Assembly: GCA_029582155.1 (NCBI GenBank)
Contig: CM055899.1
Span: 73,836,886-73,900,885, forward strand
Length of the DNA: 64,000 bases
From: Panopea generosa
Lineage: Eukaryota; Mollusca; Bivalvia; Adapedonta; Hiatellidae
Reading direction: 5' to 3'
Of this stretch, positions 31,431-43,290 are shown one piece after another; the stretch's first letter is position 1; each line of letters begins with the position of its first letter. The position numbers and the translations under genes are program-made. The notes under the pieces are model-generated. The model was not told the origin of the DNA, did not search any database, and saw nothing but the letters and a program-made list of their open reading frames with translations.

Positions 31431-34400
31431 TACACAACTTCACATAAATACTATTGCCTGGAATGTTTTGTGACGTAAATACTTTATATACACAACTACA
31501 TTATACTATTGCCTGGAATGTTTTGTGACGAAGATACGTCACTTTATATACACAACTATAAAATACTATTGCCCGGAATGTTTTGCGATGTAGATACTTT
31601 ATATACACAACTACATAATACTATTGCCTTAAATGTTTTGTGACGTAGATACTTTATATACACAACTACATCATGCTATTGCCCGGAATGTTTTGTGACG
31701 TAGATACTTTATATACACAACTACATAATACTATTGCCCGGAATGTTTTGTGATGTAGATACTTTATATACACAACTACAAAATACTATTGCCCGGAAAG
31801 TTTTGTGACGTAGTTACGTCACTTTATATACACAACTACATTATACTATTGCCCTGAATGTTTTGTGACGTAGATACTTTATAAACACAACTTCATAATT
31901 CTATTGCCCGGAATGTTTTGTGACGTAGATATTTTATATACACAACTACATAATACTATTGCCCGGAATGTTTTGTGATGTAGATACTGTATATACACAA
32001 CTACATAATACTATTGCCTAGAATGTTTAGTGACGTAGATACTTTAAATACACAACTACATAATACTATTGCCTGGAATGTTATGTAACGTAGATACTTT
32101 ATATACACAACTACATAATACTATTGCCCGGAATGTTTTGTGACGTAGATACTTTATATACACAACTACATAATACTATTGCCTGTTTTTTTTTGTGATG
32201 TAGATACTTTATATACACAACTACATAATACTATTGCCCGGAATGTTTTGTAACGAAGATACTTTATATACACAACTACATAATACTATTGCCTGTTTTT
32301 TTTTGTAATATAGATACTTTATATACACAACTACATACTACTATTGCCTGTTTTTTTGTGATGTAGATACTCAATATACACAACTACAAAATACTATTGC
32401 CTGTTTTTTTTGTGATGTAGATACTTTATATACACAACTGCATAATACTATTGCCTGGAATGTTTTGTGACGAAGATACTTTATATACACAACTACATAA
32501 TACTATTGCCTTGAATGTTTTGTGACATAGATACTTTTATACACAACTACATAACAGTATTGCCCGGAATGTTTTGTGACGTAGATACTTTATATACACA
32601 ACTACATACTACTTTTCCCGGAATGTTTTGTGATGTAGATACTTTATATACACAACAACGTAATTCTATTGTGCACAACTACATAATAGAATTGCCCGGA
32701 ATGTTTTGTGACGTAGATACTTTATATACACAACTACGTAACACTATTGCCCGGAATGTTTTGTGACGTAGATACTTTATATACACAACTACATAATACT
32801 ATTGCCCGGAATGTTTTGTGACGTAGATACTTTATAAACACAACTATATAATACATTTGCCAGGAATGTTTTGTGACGTAGATACTTTATATATACAAAT
32901 ACATTATAATATTTCCCGGAATGTTTTGTAACGTAGATACTTTATATACACAACTTCATACTACTATTGCCTGTTTTTTTTGTGATGTAGATAGTTTATA
33001 TACACAACAACATACTACTATTGCCTGTTTTTTTTGTGATATAGATACTCTATATATACATCTACATTATACTATTGCCCGGAATGTTTTCTGACGTAGA
33101 TACTTTATATACACAACTACATAATACTATTGTCTGGAATGTTTGTGACGTAGAAACTTATAATACACAACTACATAATACTATTGCCCGGAATGTTATG
33201 TAACGTAGATACTTTATATACACAACTACATAATACTATTGCCCGGAATGTTTTGTAACGTAGATACTTTATATACACAACTACATAATATTATTGCCTG
33301 TTTTTTTGTGATGTAGATACTTTATATAAACAACTACATAATACTATTTTCCGGAATGTTTTGTAACGAAGATACTTTACATACACAACTACATAATACT
33401 ATTACCATTTTTTTTGTAATATAGATACTTTATATACACAACTAGATACTACTATTGCCTGTTTTTTTGTGATGTAGATACTTTATATACACAACTACAA
33501 AATACTATTGCCTGTTTTTTTTGTGATGTAGATACTTTATATACACAACTACATAATACTATTGCCTGGAATGTTTTGTGACGTAGATACTTTATATACA
33601 CAAATACATAATACTATTGCCTTGAATGTTTTGTGACATAGATACTTTATATACACAACTACATAACAGTATTGCCCGGAATGTGACGTAGATACTTTAT
33701 ATACACAACTACTTAATAGTATTGCCCGGAATTTTTGTGACGTAGATACTTTATATACACAAATACATAATACTATTGCCTTGAATGTTTTGTGACATAG
33801 ATACTTTATATACACAACTACATAACAGTATTGCCCGGAATGTGACGTAGATACTTTATATACACAACTACTTAATAGTATTGCCCGGAATTTTTGTGAC
33901 GTAGATACTTTATATACACAAGTACATAATACTATTTCCCGGAATATTTTGTGACGTAGATACTTTATATACACAACTACATAATACTATTGTACACAAC
34001 TACATAATAGTACTGCCAGGAATGTTTTGTGCAGTAGATACTTTATATACACAACTTCATAATACTATTGCCTGGAATATTTTGTGAAATAGATACTTTA
34101 TATACACAACTACGTAACACTATTGCCCGATATGTTTTGTGATGTAGATACTTTGAATTCACAACTACATAATACTATTGCCCAGATTGTTTTGTGACGT
34201 AGATACTTTATATACACAACTACATAATACTATTGCCCGGAATGTGACGTAGATACTTTATATACACAACAACATACTACTGTTGCCAGTTTTTTTTGTG
34301 ACGTTGATACTTTATATACAAAACTACATACTACTATTGCCCGGAATGTTTTGTGATGTAGATACTTGATATCCACAACAACGTAATTCTATTGTACATA

Positions 34401-35438
34401 ACTCCATAATAGTATTGCCCGGAATGTTTTGTGATGTAGATACTTTATTTACACAACTACATAATAGTATTGCCCGGAATGTTTTGTGACGTAGATACTT
34501 TATGTACACAACTACATAATAGTATTGCCCGGAATGTTTTGTGACGTAGATACTTTATATACACAACTATAAAATACTATTTCCTTGAATGTTTTGTGAC
34601 GTAGACATGTCACTTTATATACACAACTACATAAAACTATTGCCTGGAATGTTTTTTGACGTAGATACTTTATATACACAACTACATAATACTATTGCAC
34701 ACAACTACATAATAGTATTGTACACAACTAGATACTTTATATAAACAACTACATAATAGTATTGCCCGGAATGTTTTGTGACGTAGATACTTTATATACA
34801 CAACTACATTATACTATTGCCCTGAATGTTTTGTGACGTAGATACTTTATAAACACAACTTCATAATTCTATTGCCCGGAATGTTTTGTGACGTAGATAT
34901 TTTATACACACAACTATATAATACTATTTCCTTGAATGTTTTGTGACGTAGATACGTCACTTTATATACACAACTATATAATACTATTTCCTTGAATGTT
35001 TTGTGACGTAGATACGTCACTTTATATACACAACTACATAATACTATTGCCCGGAATGTTTTGTGACGTAGATACTTTATATACACAACTATATAATACT
35101 ATTGCCCGGAATGTTTTGTGATGTAGATACTTTATATACACAACTACAAAATACTATTGCCCGGAATGTTTTGTAACGTAGATACTTTATATTTATAACT
35201 ACATAATACTATTGCCCGGAATGTTTTGTGACGTAGATACTTTATATACACAACTACATAATACTTTTGCCCGGAATGTTTTGTGATGTACATACTTTAT
35301 ATACACAACTACATAATACTATTGCCCGGAATGTTTTGTGACCTAGATAATTTATATACACAACTTCATTATACTATTGTCTGGAATGTTTTGTGACCTA
35401 GATACGTCACTTCATATACACAACCACATAATACTATT
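31431..35438. repeat. 55-bp satellite array, about 4 kb
   Basis: The unit is ACTATTGCCCGGAATGTTTT followed by GTGACGTAGATACTTTATAT and ACACAACTACATAAT, about 55 bp; roughly seventy units. Variants include a GCCTGTTTTTTTTGTGATG class, a truncated CCCGGAATGTGACG class and a 60-bp class with an added CGTCA. A 159-bp block (33602-33760) is repeated without visible change at 33761-33919. Because 55 is not a multiple of 3, the repetitive frames crossing it are not genes. Confidence 0.95.
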
Positions 35439-35764
35439 CATCCACATAGGACTCCATTTATACTGATCAATATGAATATATCATAGAACTTGGTTACACG
35501 GTTGAAGATTGTACTTTTCAAATTTGTGGTGCGGAAATGTCAAATAGTGTAAAATATATTTTGATTTAAAAGGGTGTGTTTCCCTTTAAATTCTTGACTA
35601 TGGTCGACATAATATCATTCACTGACTACCACTCTATATTTATAGCTTACAAATTATATAATTCTTCAAATTTAGGCACCTATACTTTTAAAGTCTGTAA
35701 TTAGTTTTGGAGTTGCATGTTGTCCAGCTTTAGTCAAAATCTCTAACACAGTACTGAAACTATG
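35439..35764. other. Spacer between two satellites
   Basis: No unit of either array and no gene recognised. Confidence 0.5.
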
Positions 35765-36790
35765 CTTATTGAGAATATTACTTTATCTATTACCAGAGAT
35801 GAAAATGTCACAAGCCTGAGTCTCTTATAGACCACTTAAACTCGGCTTATTGATAACATTACTGTATACTGTACCGAATAGAAAAAATGTCAATATTTCT
35901 TAAAGCACACGCCCGCGTCTCTGACAGACCACGTTACCTAAGCTTATTTATAATATAACTGTATATATAACCAATGAGAAACATATCAATGTTTCTTTAA
36001 GCACACGCTTTAGTCTCTGACGGACTATTTAACATAAGCTTATTTATAATATAACTGTATATATAACCAATGAGAAACATGTCAATGTTTCTTCAAGCAC
36101 ACGTCCGCGTCTCTGACAGACAACTGAACCTAAGCTTATTTATAATATAACTGTATATATAACCAATGAGAAACATGTCAATGTTTCTTTAAGCACACGC
36201 TTGAGTCTCTGACGGACTACTTAACATAAGCTTATTTATAATATAACTGTGTATATAACCAATGAGAAACATGACAATGTTTCTTTAAGCACACGCCCGC
36301 GTCTCTGACAGACAACTGAACCTAAGCTTATTGATAATATAACTGTATATATAACCAATGAGAAACATGTCAATATTTCTTTAAGCACACGCTTTAGTCT
36401 CTGACGGACTACTTAACATAAGCTTATTTATAATATAACTGTATATATAACCAATGAGAAACATGTCAATGTTTCTTTAAGCACACGCTTGAGTCTCTGA
36501 CGGACTACTTAACATAAGCTTATTTATAATATAACTGTATATATAACCAATGAGAAACATGTCAATGTTTCTTTAAGCACACGCTTTAGTCTCTGACGGA
36601 CTACTTAATATAAGCTTATTTATAATATAACTGTATATATAACCAATGAGAAACATGTCAATGTTTCTTTAAGCACACGCCCGCGTCTCTGGCAGACAAC
36701 TGAACCTAAGCTTATTTATAATATAACTGTATATATAACCAATGAGAAACATGTCAATATTTCTTTAAGCACACGCTTGAGTCTCTGCTG
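35765..36790. repeat. 96-bp satellite array
   Basis: AAGCTTATTTATAATATAAC recurs at 35940, 36036, 36132, 36228, 36324, 36420, 36516, 36612 and 36709 with a 96-bp period. Two main unit types differ in the segment after AGCACACGC: CCGCGTCTCTGACAGACAAC versus TTGAGTCTCTGACGGACTAC. They partly alternate, suggesting a dimeric higher-order unit. Two decayed units precede 35880. The array stops in the middle of a unit at the mariner relic. Confidence 0.95.
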
Positions 36791-36796
36791 TAAACA

Positions 36797-37568
36797 GGAT
36801 GCCCGATTGTCGCTGAGGATTATAGCCAGTATTACTGGTATAACAGAAGGCAGCGTGCAAACAATTCTGGAAAAACATTTGCACATGAGAAAGATGTGTG
36901 CTAGGTGAATACCCCATTTGTTCAATGAGGAGCAAAGGAAACAGCTAGCACATGTTTGAGCCACAGAGAAGGGCTGCTAACAAGCAATAGAAACGAAAAG
37001 ATCAAGCACGCCCATGTATTGCTAAGAGAACCATCAGTACGAAGAAAATGGTGTTCGTCATTTTCTGTAATTCTAGCGGGACAGTTATTCAGGTGCCTTG
37101 TCCATCTGATCATACAGTCACTGGACGCTTCTATAATAACTCTATGCTGCAAAAATTGAAAAGGTTTTCCAATAAGAAGCGTCAGAGTAAAGAGGCCCTT
37201 CTGTTTGATGACAACGCTTCCTTTCACAGGTGTGATGATGTAGAGGCTTTCTTGTGTCTGAATAATGTATATTGTAAACCATCCACTTTATTGCAACGGT
37301 CCATGCGACTATTTTTATTGTCAAGGCTTAAGAAAATGCATTCTGGGAAGAGAGATAAGTCCAGAAGTTTTCTTGGTAGCGCTATATACCAGTGTCTTAA
37401 ACAAGTCCGAAAGAAAACTACCTAACTGCATTTCGCGAATGGGTAAATAGGTTACAAAAATATGTTTCGGTAAAAGGGGAATACTTTGAACGTTTGCAAT
37501 AAAAATATTTTGATGAAACGCTGCACTTTAGAAATCAAACCCCAATGACAAAACTTTTGCAGGACCCT
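36797..37568 (+). pseudogene. Mariner-family transposase relic, copy 1
   Basis: The translation starts in the second helix-turn-helix, RLSLRIIASITGITEGSVQ and ILEKHLHMRKMCAR, where TGG (Trp) has become TGA. Then IPHLFNEEQRKQ. In other frames follow VIFCNSSGTVIQVPCPSDHT, LLFDDNASFHRCDDVEAFL (second catalytic D region), PCDYF (third D) and AFREWVNRLQKYVSV then KGEYFERLQ with its stop at 37500-37502. The order is that of D,D34D mariner transposases. The AAAACTTTTGCAGGACCCT at about 37550-37568 resembles a mariner terminal repeat. The N-terminus is lost where the 96-bp satellite begins. Several frame changes and stops make it inactive. Confidence 0.8.
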
Positions 37569-38324
37569 CGTTTTATTGAGACATGCATTTGAATTGCTTT
37601 TGCTGTGTATGAAATTCGAATAAATTTGAAGTGGTTAACACTGTTAAAACTATCATTGTACAGTCTTTGAGGTTCTTAATCGGTTTCGACTTATGCTTAA
37701 TGAAACTGTATTACGAATATACATAAAATAGATATGGTTCAAATGATTTGACTTAGTTATGACATTATCAAACTGAGCCTAAATTTAAAATCAATACATG
37801 CTTGATCACTAGGCTTACAAGATTGCAGTTTGATTTATATCTATGTTCAGACTTATTCATTTTAAATTGGGAACCACGGATGGCATTGTGTAAGTAAGTA
37901 AGTAAGTCAATAAGTAAGTATTTTATGAAAGTGACATGTGTACATGTAACGTGATATACAGATATCAATTTATTAACAACACATCCGGCCCAAATGGTCA
38001 ACAATACAAATAAATAGATATATTATTTCACATAAAATTATGATTGAAATTAATCACCATAAAAAAATAAATAATAGATACAAGGTTATTACATAGCAAC
38101 ATATTACATAAGGATGTGGGTATAAAGTATAATTATTCTCCTTATATAAGTATTAACATTATATTATGTGTGTTTAAGTTTCCATCCTTGGCACCAACCA
38201 GTCCTATTTCCTTCTTTACATAACAATTAACAAAATACATATTGCTTCCAAATAGGACATGGTTCGTTTTAATGTTTTAAATATTATGAAACCCTTTTTA
38301 AATTTTACATATAATGTACAAGTA
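37569..38324. other. No gene recognised (duplicated in copy 2)
   Basis: AT-rich. A short (AGTA)n run at 37892-37920. Otherwise nothing supported. Confidence 0.5.
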
Positions 38325-38499
38325 CAGTCGAACCTGTCTTGAGCAACCAGTCAACTTAAGGAACGAACGTGGCTTTTTAAGATAGGTAGTTCTAATGCAG
38401 GTTTATTTGCTGTAAAAGCATATAAATGGGAAATACCAAATGTGGTCGCTTAAGACAAGTGACTTCTTAATAGAGGTGTCCGACTATTCAGGTTTGACA
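38325..38499. mobile_element. MITE with CAGTCGAACCTG-type terminal repeats
   Basis: Left end TACAGTCGAACCTGTCTTGA, right end CAGGTTTGACA, in inverted orientation with mismatches. In copy 2 the right end is followed by TA (46657), so TA flanks are likely. The interior has GGTCGCTTAAGACAAGTGAC-type words. No coding capacity. Confidence 0.55.
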
Positions 38500-38649
38500 T
38501 TCTTCCTCTTTCTTTACCGATAACCACCACACTTCTTGATTCATGTCTCGTTATGAACGCGTCCAAATCTCAACCATGCAAACCATTCAGTGTACTGTTT
38601 TTGTATTCTATTATAGTTATAAATTATATTGGGATTTAAGGGGTTTTAT

Positions 38650-39240
38650 ACGGTGTCCCGTTGGGGCCATGGCGGCATATTTATTAAATTAAATAAAGTC
38701 GAAACAACGAAACAACGAAACTACAATGGTGAAAAGTCGAAACAACGAAACAACGGTGGTAAAAAGTCGCAACTACGATGGTGAAAAGTTGAAACAACGA
38801 AACAACAAACCAACGATGGTTAAAAGTCGTAGTTCCGCGTTTTCACCATCGAAGTTTCGACTTTTCACCATCGTTGTTTCACGTTTTCACCACCGTAGCT
38901 TTGCGTTTTCACCATCGCTGTTTTGCGTTTTTACCATCGTAGTTTTGCGTAATCACCATCGTTGTTTCGACTTTTCACCATCGTAGTTTCGACTTTTCAC
39001 CATCGTAGTTTCGCGTTTTCACACCATCGTTGTTTCGACTTTTCACCATCGTTGTTTCGCGTTTTCACCATCGTAGTTTCGCGTTTTCACCATCGTTGTT
39101 TCGGCTTTTCAAAATCGTAGTTTCAACTTTTCACCATCGCTGATTCGTGTTTTCACCATCGTAGTTTCGCGTTTTCACCATCGTAGTTTCGCGTTTTCAT
39201 CATCGTTGTTTCGACTTTTCACCATCGTAGTTTCTGACTT
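38650..39240 (-). mobile_element. Foldback hairpin element, 22-bp-unit family, member 3
   Basis: The left end TACGGTGTCCCGTTGGGGCC is followed by CATATTTATTAAATTAAATA and AAGTCGAAACAACGAAAC, then about 150 bp of direct units and, from 38830, about 400 bp of inverted units (TTCACCATCGTAGTTTCG and TTCACCATCGTTGTTTCG). With member 4 it could form the two arms of one 1.85-kb composite, since the terminal 65 bp of both are inverted copies. Confidence 0.75.
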
Positions 39241-40055
39241 TGAACGTGGGGTTAAACATAAGGTAAGTATTTCGTATAAGCAAAGTTTAGTTGATATATT
39301 TTATCAATTCTGTTATATAATTACACCTCTATGTAAATAAATGAATTTGGTTTGCGTATTTTATATATATTTATTACTGCTCTTCTCTTAATAAACCATT
39401 AATTACACAATGGATAACTTTGTATACGACAAGTACATGTAGGCATCCGAGATGTCCCAGTATTTGTATAGAATGTGCACGCGCCCCGGTGTTCATCTCG
39501 TACACTGTCGTTTTTTTCATTGCAGGATAAAACTGTAAACAAAAGGACAGACACCGTGTTAGAGGAGAGCAAAAGCTCAAGAAAGTGTATGTGTGTGTAC
39601 GTGCGTTTGTTCGTGCGTACGTGCGCGTGTGTGATGTGTGTGTGAGAAAGAGAGAGAGATAGAACGAGAGTGGAAACGAATGAACGGAGGGATGGAGGGA
39701 AAGAGTGAGAGTGTGAGGACGGAAGGAATATAAAGAACTGTTCGTTATTTATTGTATTTTGTTATATTGATAACAAGTTAATTACCGAAAATGTGCATGA
39801 TTAATTAGTCTTAATTTAATATAATGTAAATGAGTGCGAACTATATCTTATATAGCTACTTGTACTGACAGCTCAAGTTAAGTTCAAAATGGCAATAAGT
39901 AAGTTAGTCATTCAGTCAGTCAGTAACAAAGTAAATGAGTAAATGAATTAATGTGCAAACAAGCAAATCAGTAATTCAGTCATCAATCAATCGATCAACG
40001 AATCAATAAATAAATTATTGATTCGCCCATGCTTTTAATTTCGACTGCGCATGAG
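39241..40055. other. Spacer between two inverted hairpin elements
   Basis: Unique sequence with a GT/GA-rich microsatellite at 39585-39670 and ATCAATCGATCAACGAATC words near 39985. No gene recognised. Present also in copy 2. Confidence 0.6.
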
Positions 40056-40494
40056 CAACAGGAAGGCGAAACTACGATGGTGAAAAGTCGAAACTAAGAT
40101 GGTGAAAAGTCGAAACAACGATGGTGTGGAAACGTGAAACTACGATGGTGAAAAGTTGGAACTACGATGGTGAAAAGTCGAAACTACGATGGTGAAAACG
40201 CGAAACAACGATGGTGAAAAGTCGAAACTAAGATCGTGAAAAGTCGAAACAACGATGGTGAAAACGCGAAACTACGATGGTGAAAAGTCGAAATAACGAA
40301 ACAACAATGATGAAAAGTCGAAATCATTTCGATTTTTCACAATCGTAGTTTCGACTTTTCACTTTCGTAGTTGCGACTTTTCACCATCGTTGTTTCGTTG
40401 TTTCGACTTTTCAACATCGTAGTTCCGTTTTTTCGTTGTTTCGACTTTACTTAATTTAATAAATATGTCGCGGTGTCCCCAACGGGACACCGTA
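40056..40494 (+). mobile_element. Foldback hairpin element, 22-bp-unit family, member 4
   Basis: Left end CAACAGGAAGGCGAAACTAC. Direct units with core ACGATGGTGAAAAGT run to about 40320 and inverted units from 40325. Right end CTTAATTTAATAAATATGTC then CCCCAACGGGACACCGTA. Both family ends are present, so this is a reference copy. Confidence 0.8.
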
Positions 40495-40882
40495 GTTTCC
40501 TTTTATTCTCTTATACCTATTTCAGCAATATCTGATATCTGCATAACCTATCGGCATTCACTCACTTGAAATCTTGATGACTCATGTCTTTAGCAACTCA
40601 AATCCCCAGTTTGAGACGGACGTTCGTTCATGCCTGGACTGTTTATCGACTGATAGCGTAAGTTCAATCTCATAAATATTAACTTTAGATTATAAACATT
40701 ATTAAGCATTTATATTAAAAAACGTATACATATATTTATATTATCATCAACAAAAATTGGTAAAGATAACCAATAAGTTTGAATGAAGTGTGGTTTTACT
40801 CAGGAAGACTTCGAGCGTGATTTATCTAAATAATGTATACTAGTATATAGATATATAGAGAGAGACCTATGTAAATATATAA

Positions 40883-40954
<72 letters not shown>

Positions 40955-41344
40955 GTATCAATAATTGATGCAGAAGCTGTATCACGTGTAGAAAGTGTCT
41001 CGTTTAAGCTCTTGGATATCCGTATATTGAACTATATATTTTGGCATTTTGTATCTTGCTCGAAATTTTGAGACACCTTATCAACATATGCATATATCAC
41101 TGGTTATAGCCAGGAAGTAATGTAGGATAAACTGTTTTACAATCGATGTAAAATAAAAAGCTGTAAAATCAGATATCTTTATTATGTAATCACTGTAATC
41201 ATTGCGCATAGCACACATTTAACAATATTAACTTTGGCGAACATCTGATCAAAGTTGTATTTTTTTTTCACCCACCGTTGTCAAGTTATTAAAATATAAT
41301 AACGATGACATTCAAATAAAATAATAAAAATACAAATAATGATA
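40495..41344. other. No gene recognised
   Basis: Contains the microsatellite listed at 40882. Otherwise AT-rich with nothing supported. Confidence 0.5.
40882..40954. repeat. (GA)n(CAGA)n microsatellite
   Basis: Compound dinucleotide/tetranucleotide run. The copy-2 version (48920-48977) is shorter. Confidence 0.95.
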
Positions 41345-41560
41345 ATACAATCTAACCTGTCCTTGCGGCCACCTCTTATAAGCTGTCACCTGTGTTAAGT
41401 GGCCACTTCAAAATCCCCCCGTGTAAATTGCCTATATAAAGTACATGTATTAAACGGTCACCTCTTTAATGCGGCCAGTCTATATCATCCCAAACAATGC
41501 CCATAAGCGAACAGCGGCCAGGTGTAAGCGGTCAGATGTAGCGGCCGACCCTTATGACTT
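41345..41560. repeat. Decayed GGCCACCTC-type transposon relic
   Basis: Blocks CTAACCTGTCCTTGCGGCCA, AACGGTCACCTCTTTAATGC and AAGCGGTCAGATGTAGCGGC resemble the interior words of the MITE at 38325 and of widespread invertebrate elements with GGTCACC/TTAAG words. Ends cannot be defined. Confidence 0.35.
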
Positions 41561-41750
41561 ATCGGTCACACCTTTTGGCTGGCTGCTCTTCCGATCATAT
41601 TGTATAATCCAGTGATCAATTAACGCTTCTGCTTCTGTTATGAAAACCACCACTTTACCCAAAGCGAGTACGTATATACGTTCTCTAATAAGCAAATAGA
41701 ATAGCGAGATTAATGACGTAAGCGAAACTGTTACCTAGGCTCGGTACATG

Positions 41751-42215
41751 ACTGCCGAAACAACGATGGTGAAAACGCGAAAAAGCCAAAACTACGATGG
41801 TGAAAAGTCGAAACTACGATAGTGAAAGCGCGAAACTACGATGGTGAAAAGTCGAAACTGCAATAGTGAAAAGTCGAAACTACGATGGTGAAAACGCGAA
41901 TCAACGATTGAGAAAAGTCGAAACTACGATGGTGAAAACGCAAAACTACGATGGTGAAAAGTTGAAACTACGATTTTGAAAAGCCGAAACAACGATGATA
42001 CAAACGCGAAACTACTACAGTGAAAAGTCGAAACAATGATGTTGAAAACTTTTTACCATCGTAGTTTTGATTTTTCACCATCGTAGTTTCGACTTTTCAC
42101 CATTGTATTTTCGATTTTCACCATTGTTGTTTCGACTTTTCACCATCGTAGTTTCGTTGTTTCGACTTTACTTAATTTAATAAATATGCCGCGATGGCCC
42201 CAACGGGACTTCGTA
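41751..42215 (+). mobile_element. Foldback hairpin element, 22-bp-unit family, member 5
   Basis: Direct units with ACGATGGTGAAAACGCGAAA and ACGATGGTGAAAAGTCGAAA run to about 42045, then inverted units. Right end TAATAAATATGCCGCGATGG then CCCCAACGGGACTTCGTA. The ACAGGAAGGCG left end is replaced by CATGACTGCCGAAAC. Confidence 0.75.
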
Positions 42216-42734
42216 ATTTACGGTAGTTTTATTTAGGTTTATTGTCGCGTTAAAACACATTGGAAGCAAATTTAACTGAGGCGTGAATGCACAATTATAG
42301 AACTGGGTAAGATCAAAAAGATAATTGCAATTGGATAGTTTGTATAAATTATAATTGAATTAATTTTATCGCCTATGAATGCGGGTGCGAATTCAATGGG
42401 GAAAAAAAACAACATTATTTTTTCATATCACAATCAGATTGACCAGATGTATATCGTACACAATATCTGCTGCGAAAAGAAAGTTTTGCCAAATGGACAT
42501 AATATTTAATCAAACTGATCATTGCACAAAATATATTCTAAAATATATAATGGGTACAAAGAACTACCCTATCAGATAGGCATATGTAATTCGATTCACC
42601 TAAACAACATTAGCTAAACTAACATGTCGAAAGAAACAAAACTAGGACATAATTTCACAGTAGGTGTATATGTGCACATTTTACTTTTGATCAACCAATT
42701 TAACGGGAGTATGTCAAGAATGTCTTAAAATATA
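42216..42734. other. No gene recognised; short internal duplication
   Basis: GGACATAATATTTAATCAAA through CACCTAAACAACATTAGC (42495-42620) is a diverged relative of 44530-44670 (GGACATAATCCAATATATGA ... TACCTAAACCAACATAGC), a dispersed repeat of unknown class. Confidence 0.4.
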
Positions 42735-43290
42735 ACTTTTTATAAATTTTTAAGATAGGTAAAAAGCATCTCAAAGAAATAAAATCCAAATGGTTGATGT
42801 CATTATGTAAATTCAAGAAAACAGATGTGAAGAATAAAGGGTTTTTTTGTTGTTGAATTTTAAAAAATCAAATTTTAAAAGATAATTAAATGAAACAACA
42901 ACTGGCCCCGATGTTATAAAACATTGATCATGCCAACTCAAATTCGTACTCAAAACATATTTTTTATTAGTAACATACAAACCCAATTTAAAGCCTAAGT
43001 TTCGAATTAAAGAGTATTAATGCAGATATGAGGTATAAAATGATACGTTTTTACGTTTATTTTTTTATAATAAGTGAGTTTGCATATATATATATATATA
43101 TCTTTCTATATGTAAACTTGTATAACGGATCAAATTGAAATAAAAAATGAAACTACGTGGTTCATTTAATACGTCACACAATGTGTTGCAATTTTAAGCG
43201 GAAAATCACTTTAAGTCTTACATAGACGCGTAGCCCAAGTTAGGAAATTCCTTTTAAATATGTTATTTTGGCATTTTTTAATAGATATCA
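42735..43290 (+). repeat. Dispersed repeat R, copy 2
   Basis: Matches 30040-30790. Around 43085-43110 a (TA)n run replaces roughly 100 bp that copy 3 (50765-51425) still has, including CCCCATTCTTAAAATAGACAG. Confidence 0.65.

Noticed and set aside
33549-33974. Open frame of 141 residues (minus) with repeated YIKYL/CVYKVSTSQ words
   Set aside because: It lies wholly in the 55-bp satellite. The period is not a multiple of three, and the words are translations of the repeat.
37048-37425. 125-residue frame at 37048 as a novel gene
   Set aside because: It carries the mariner catalytic region (SSGTVIQVP, DDNASFHR) and then runs out of phase; it is part of the transposase relic.
38726-38986. Frame with repeated VKSRNNE and FSPSKF words
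   Set aside because: Translation of the two arms of a foldback hairpin, not a protein.
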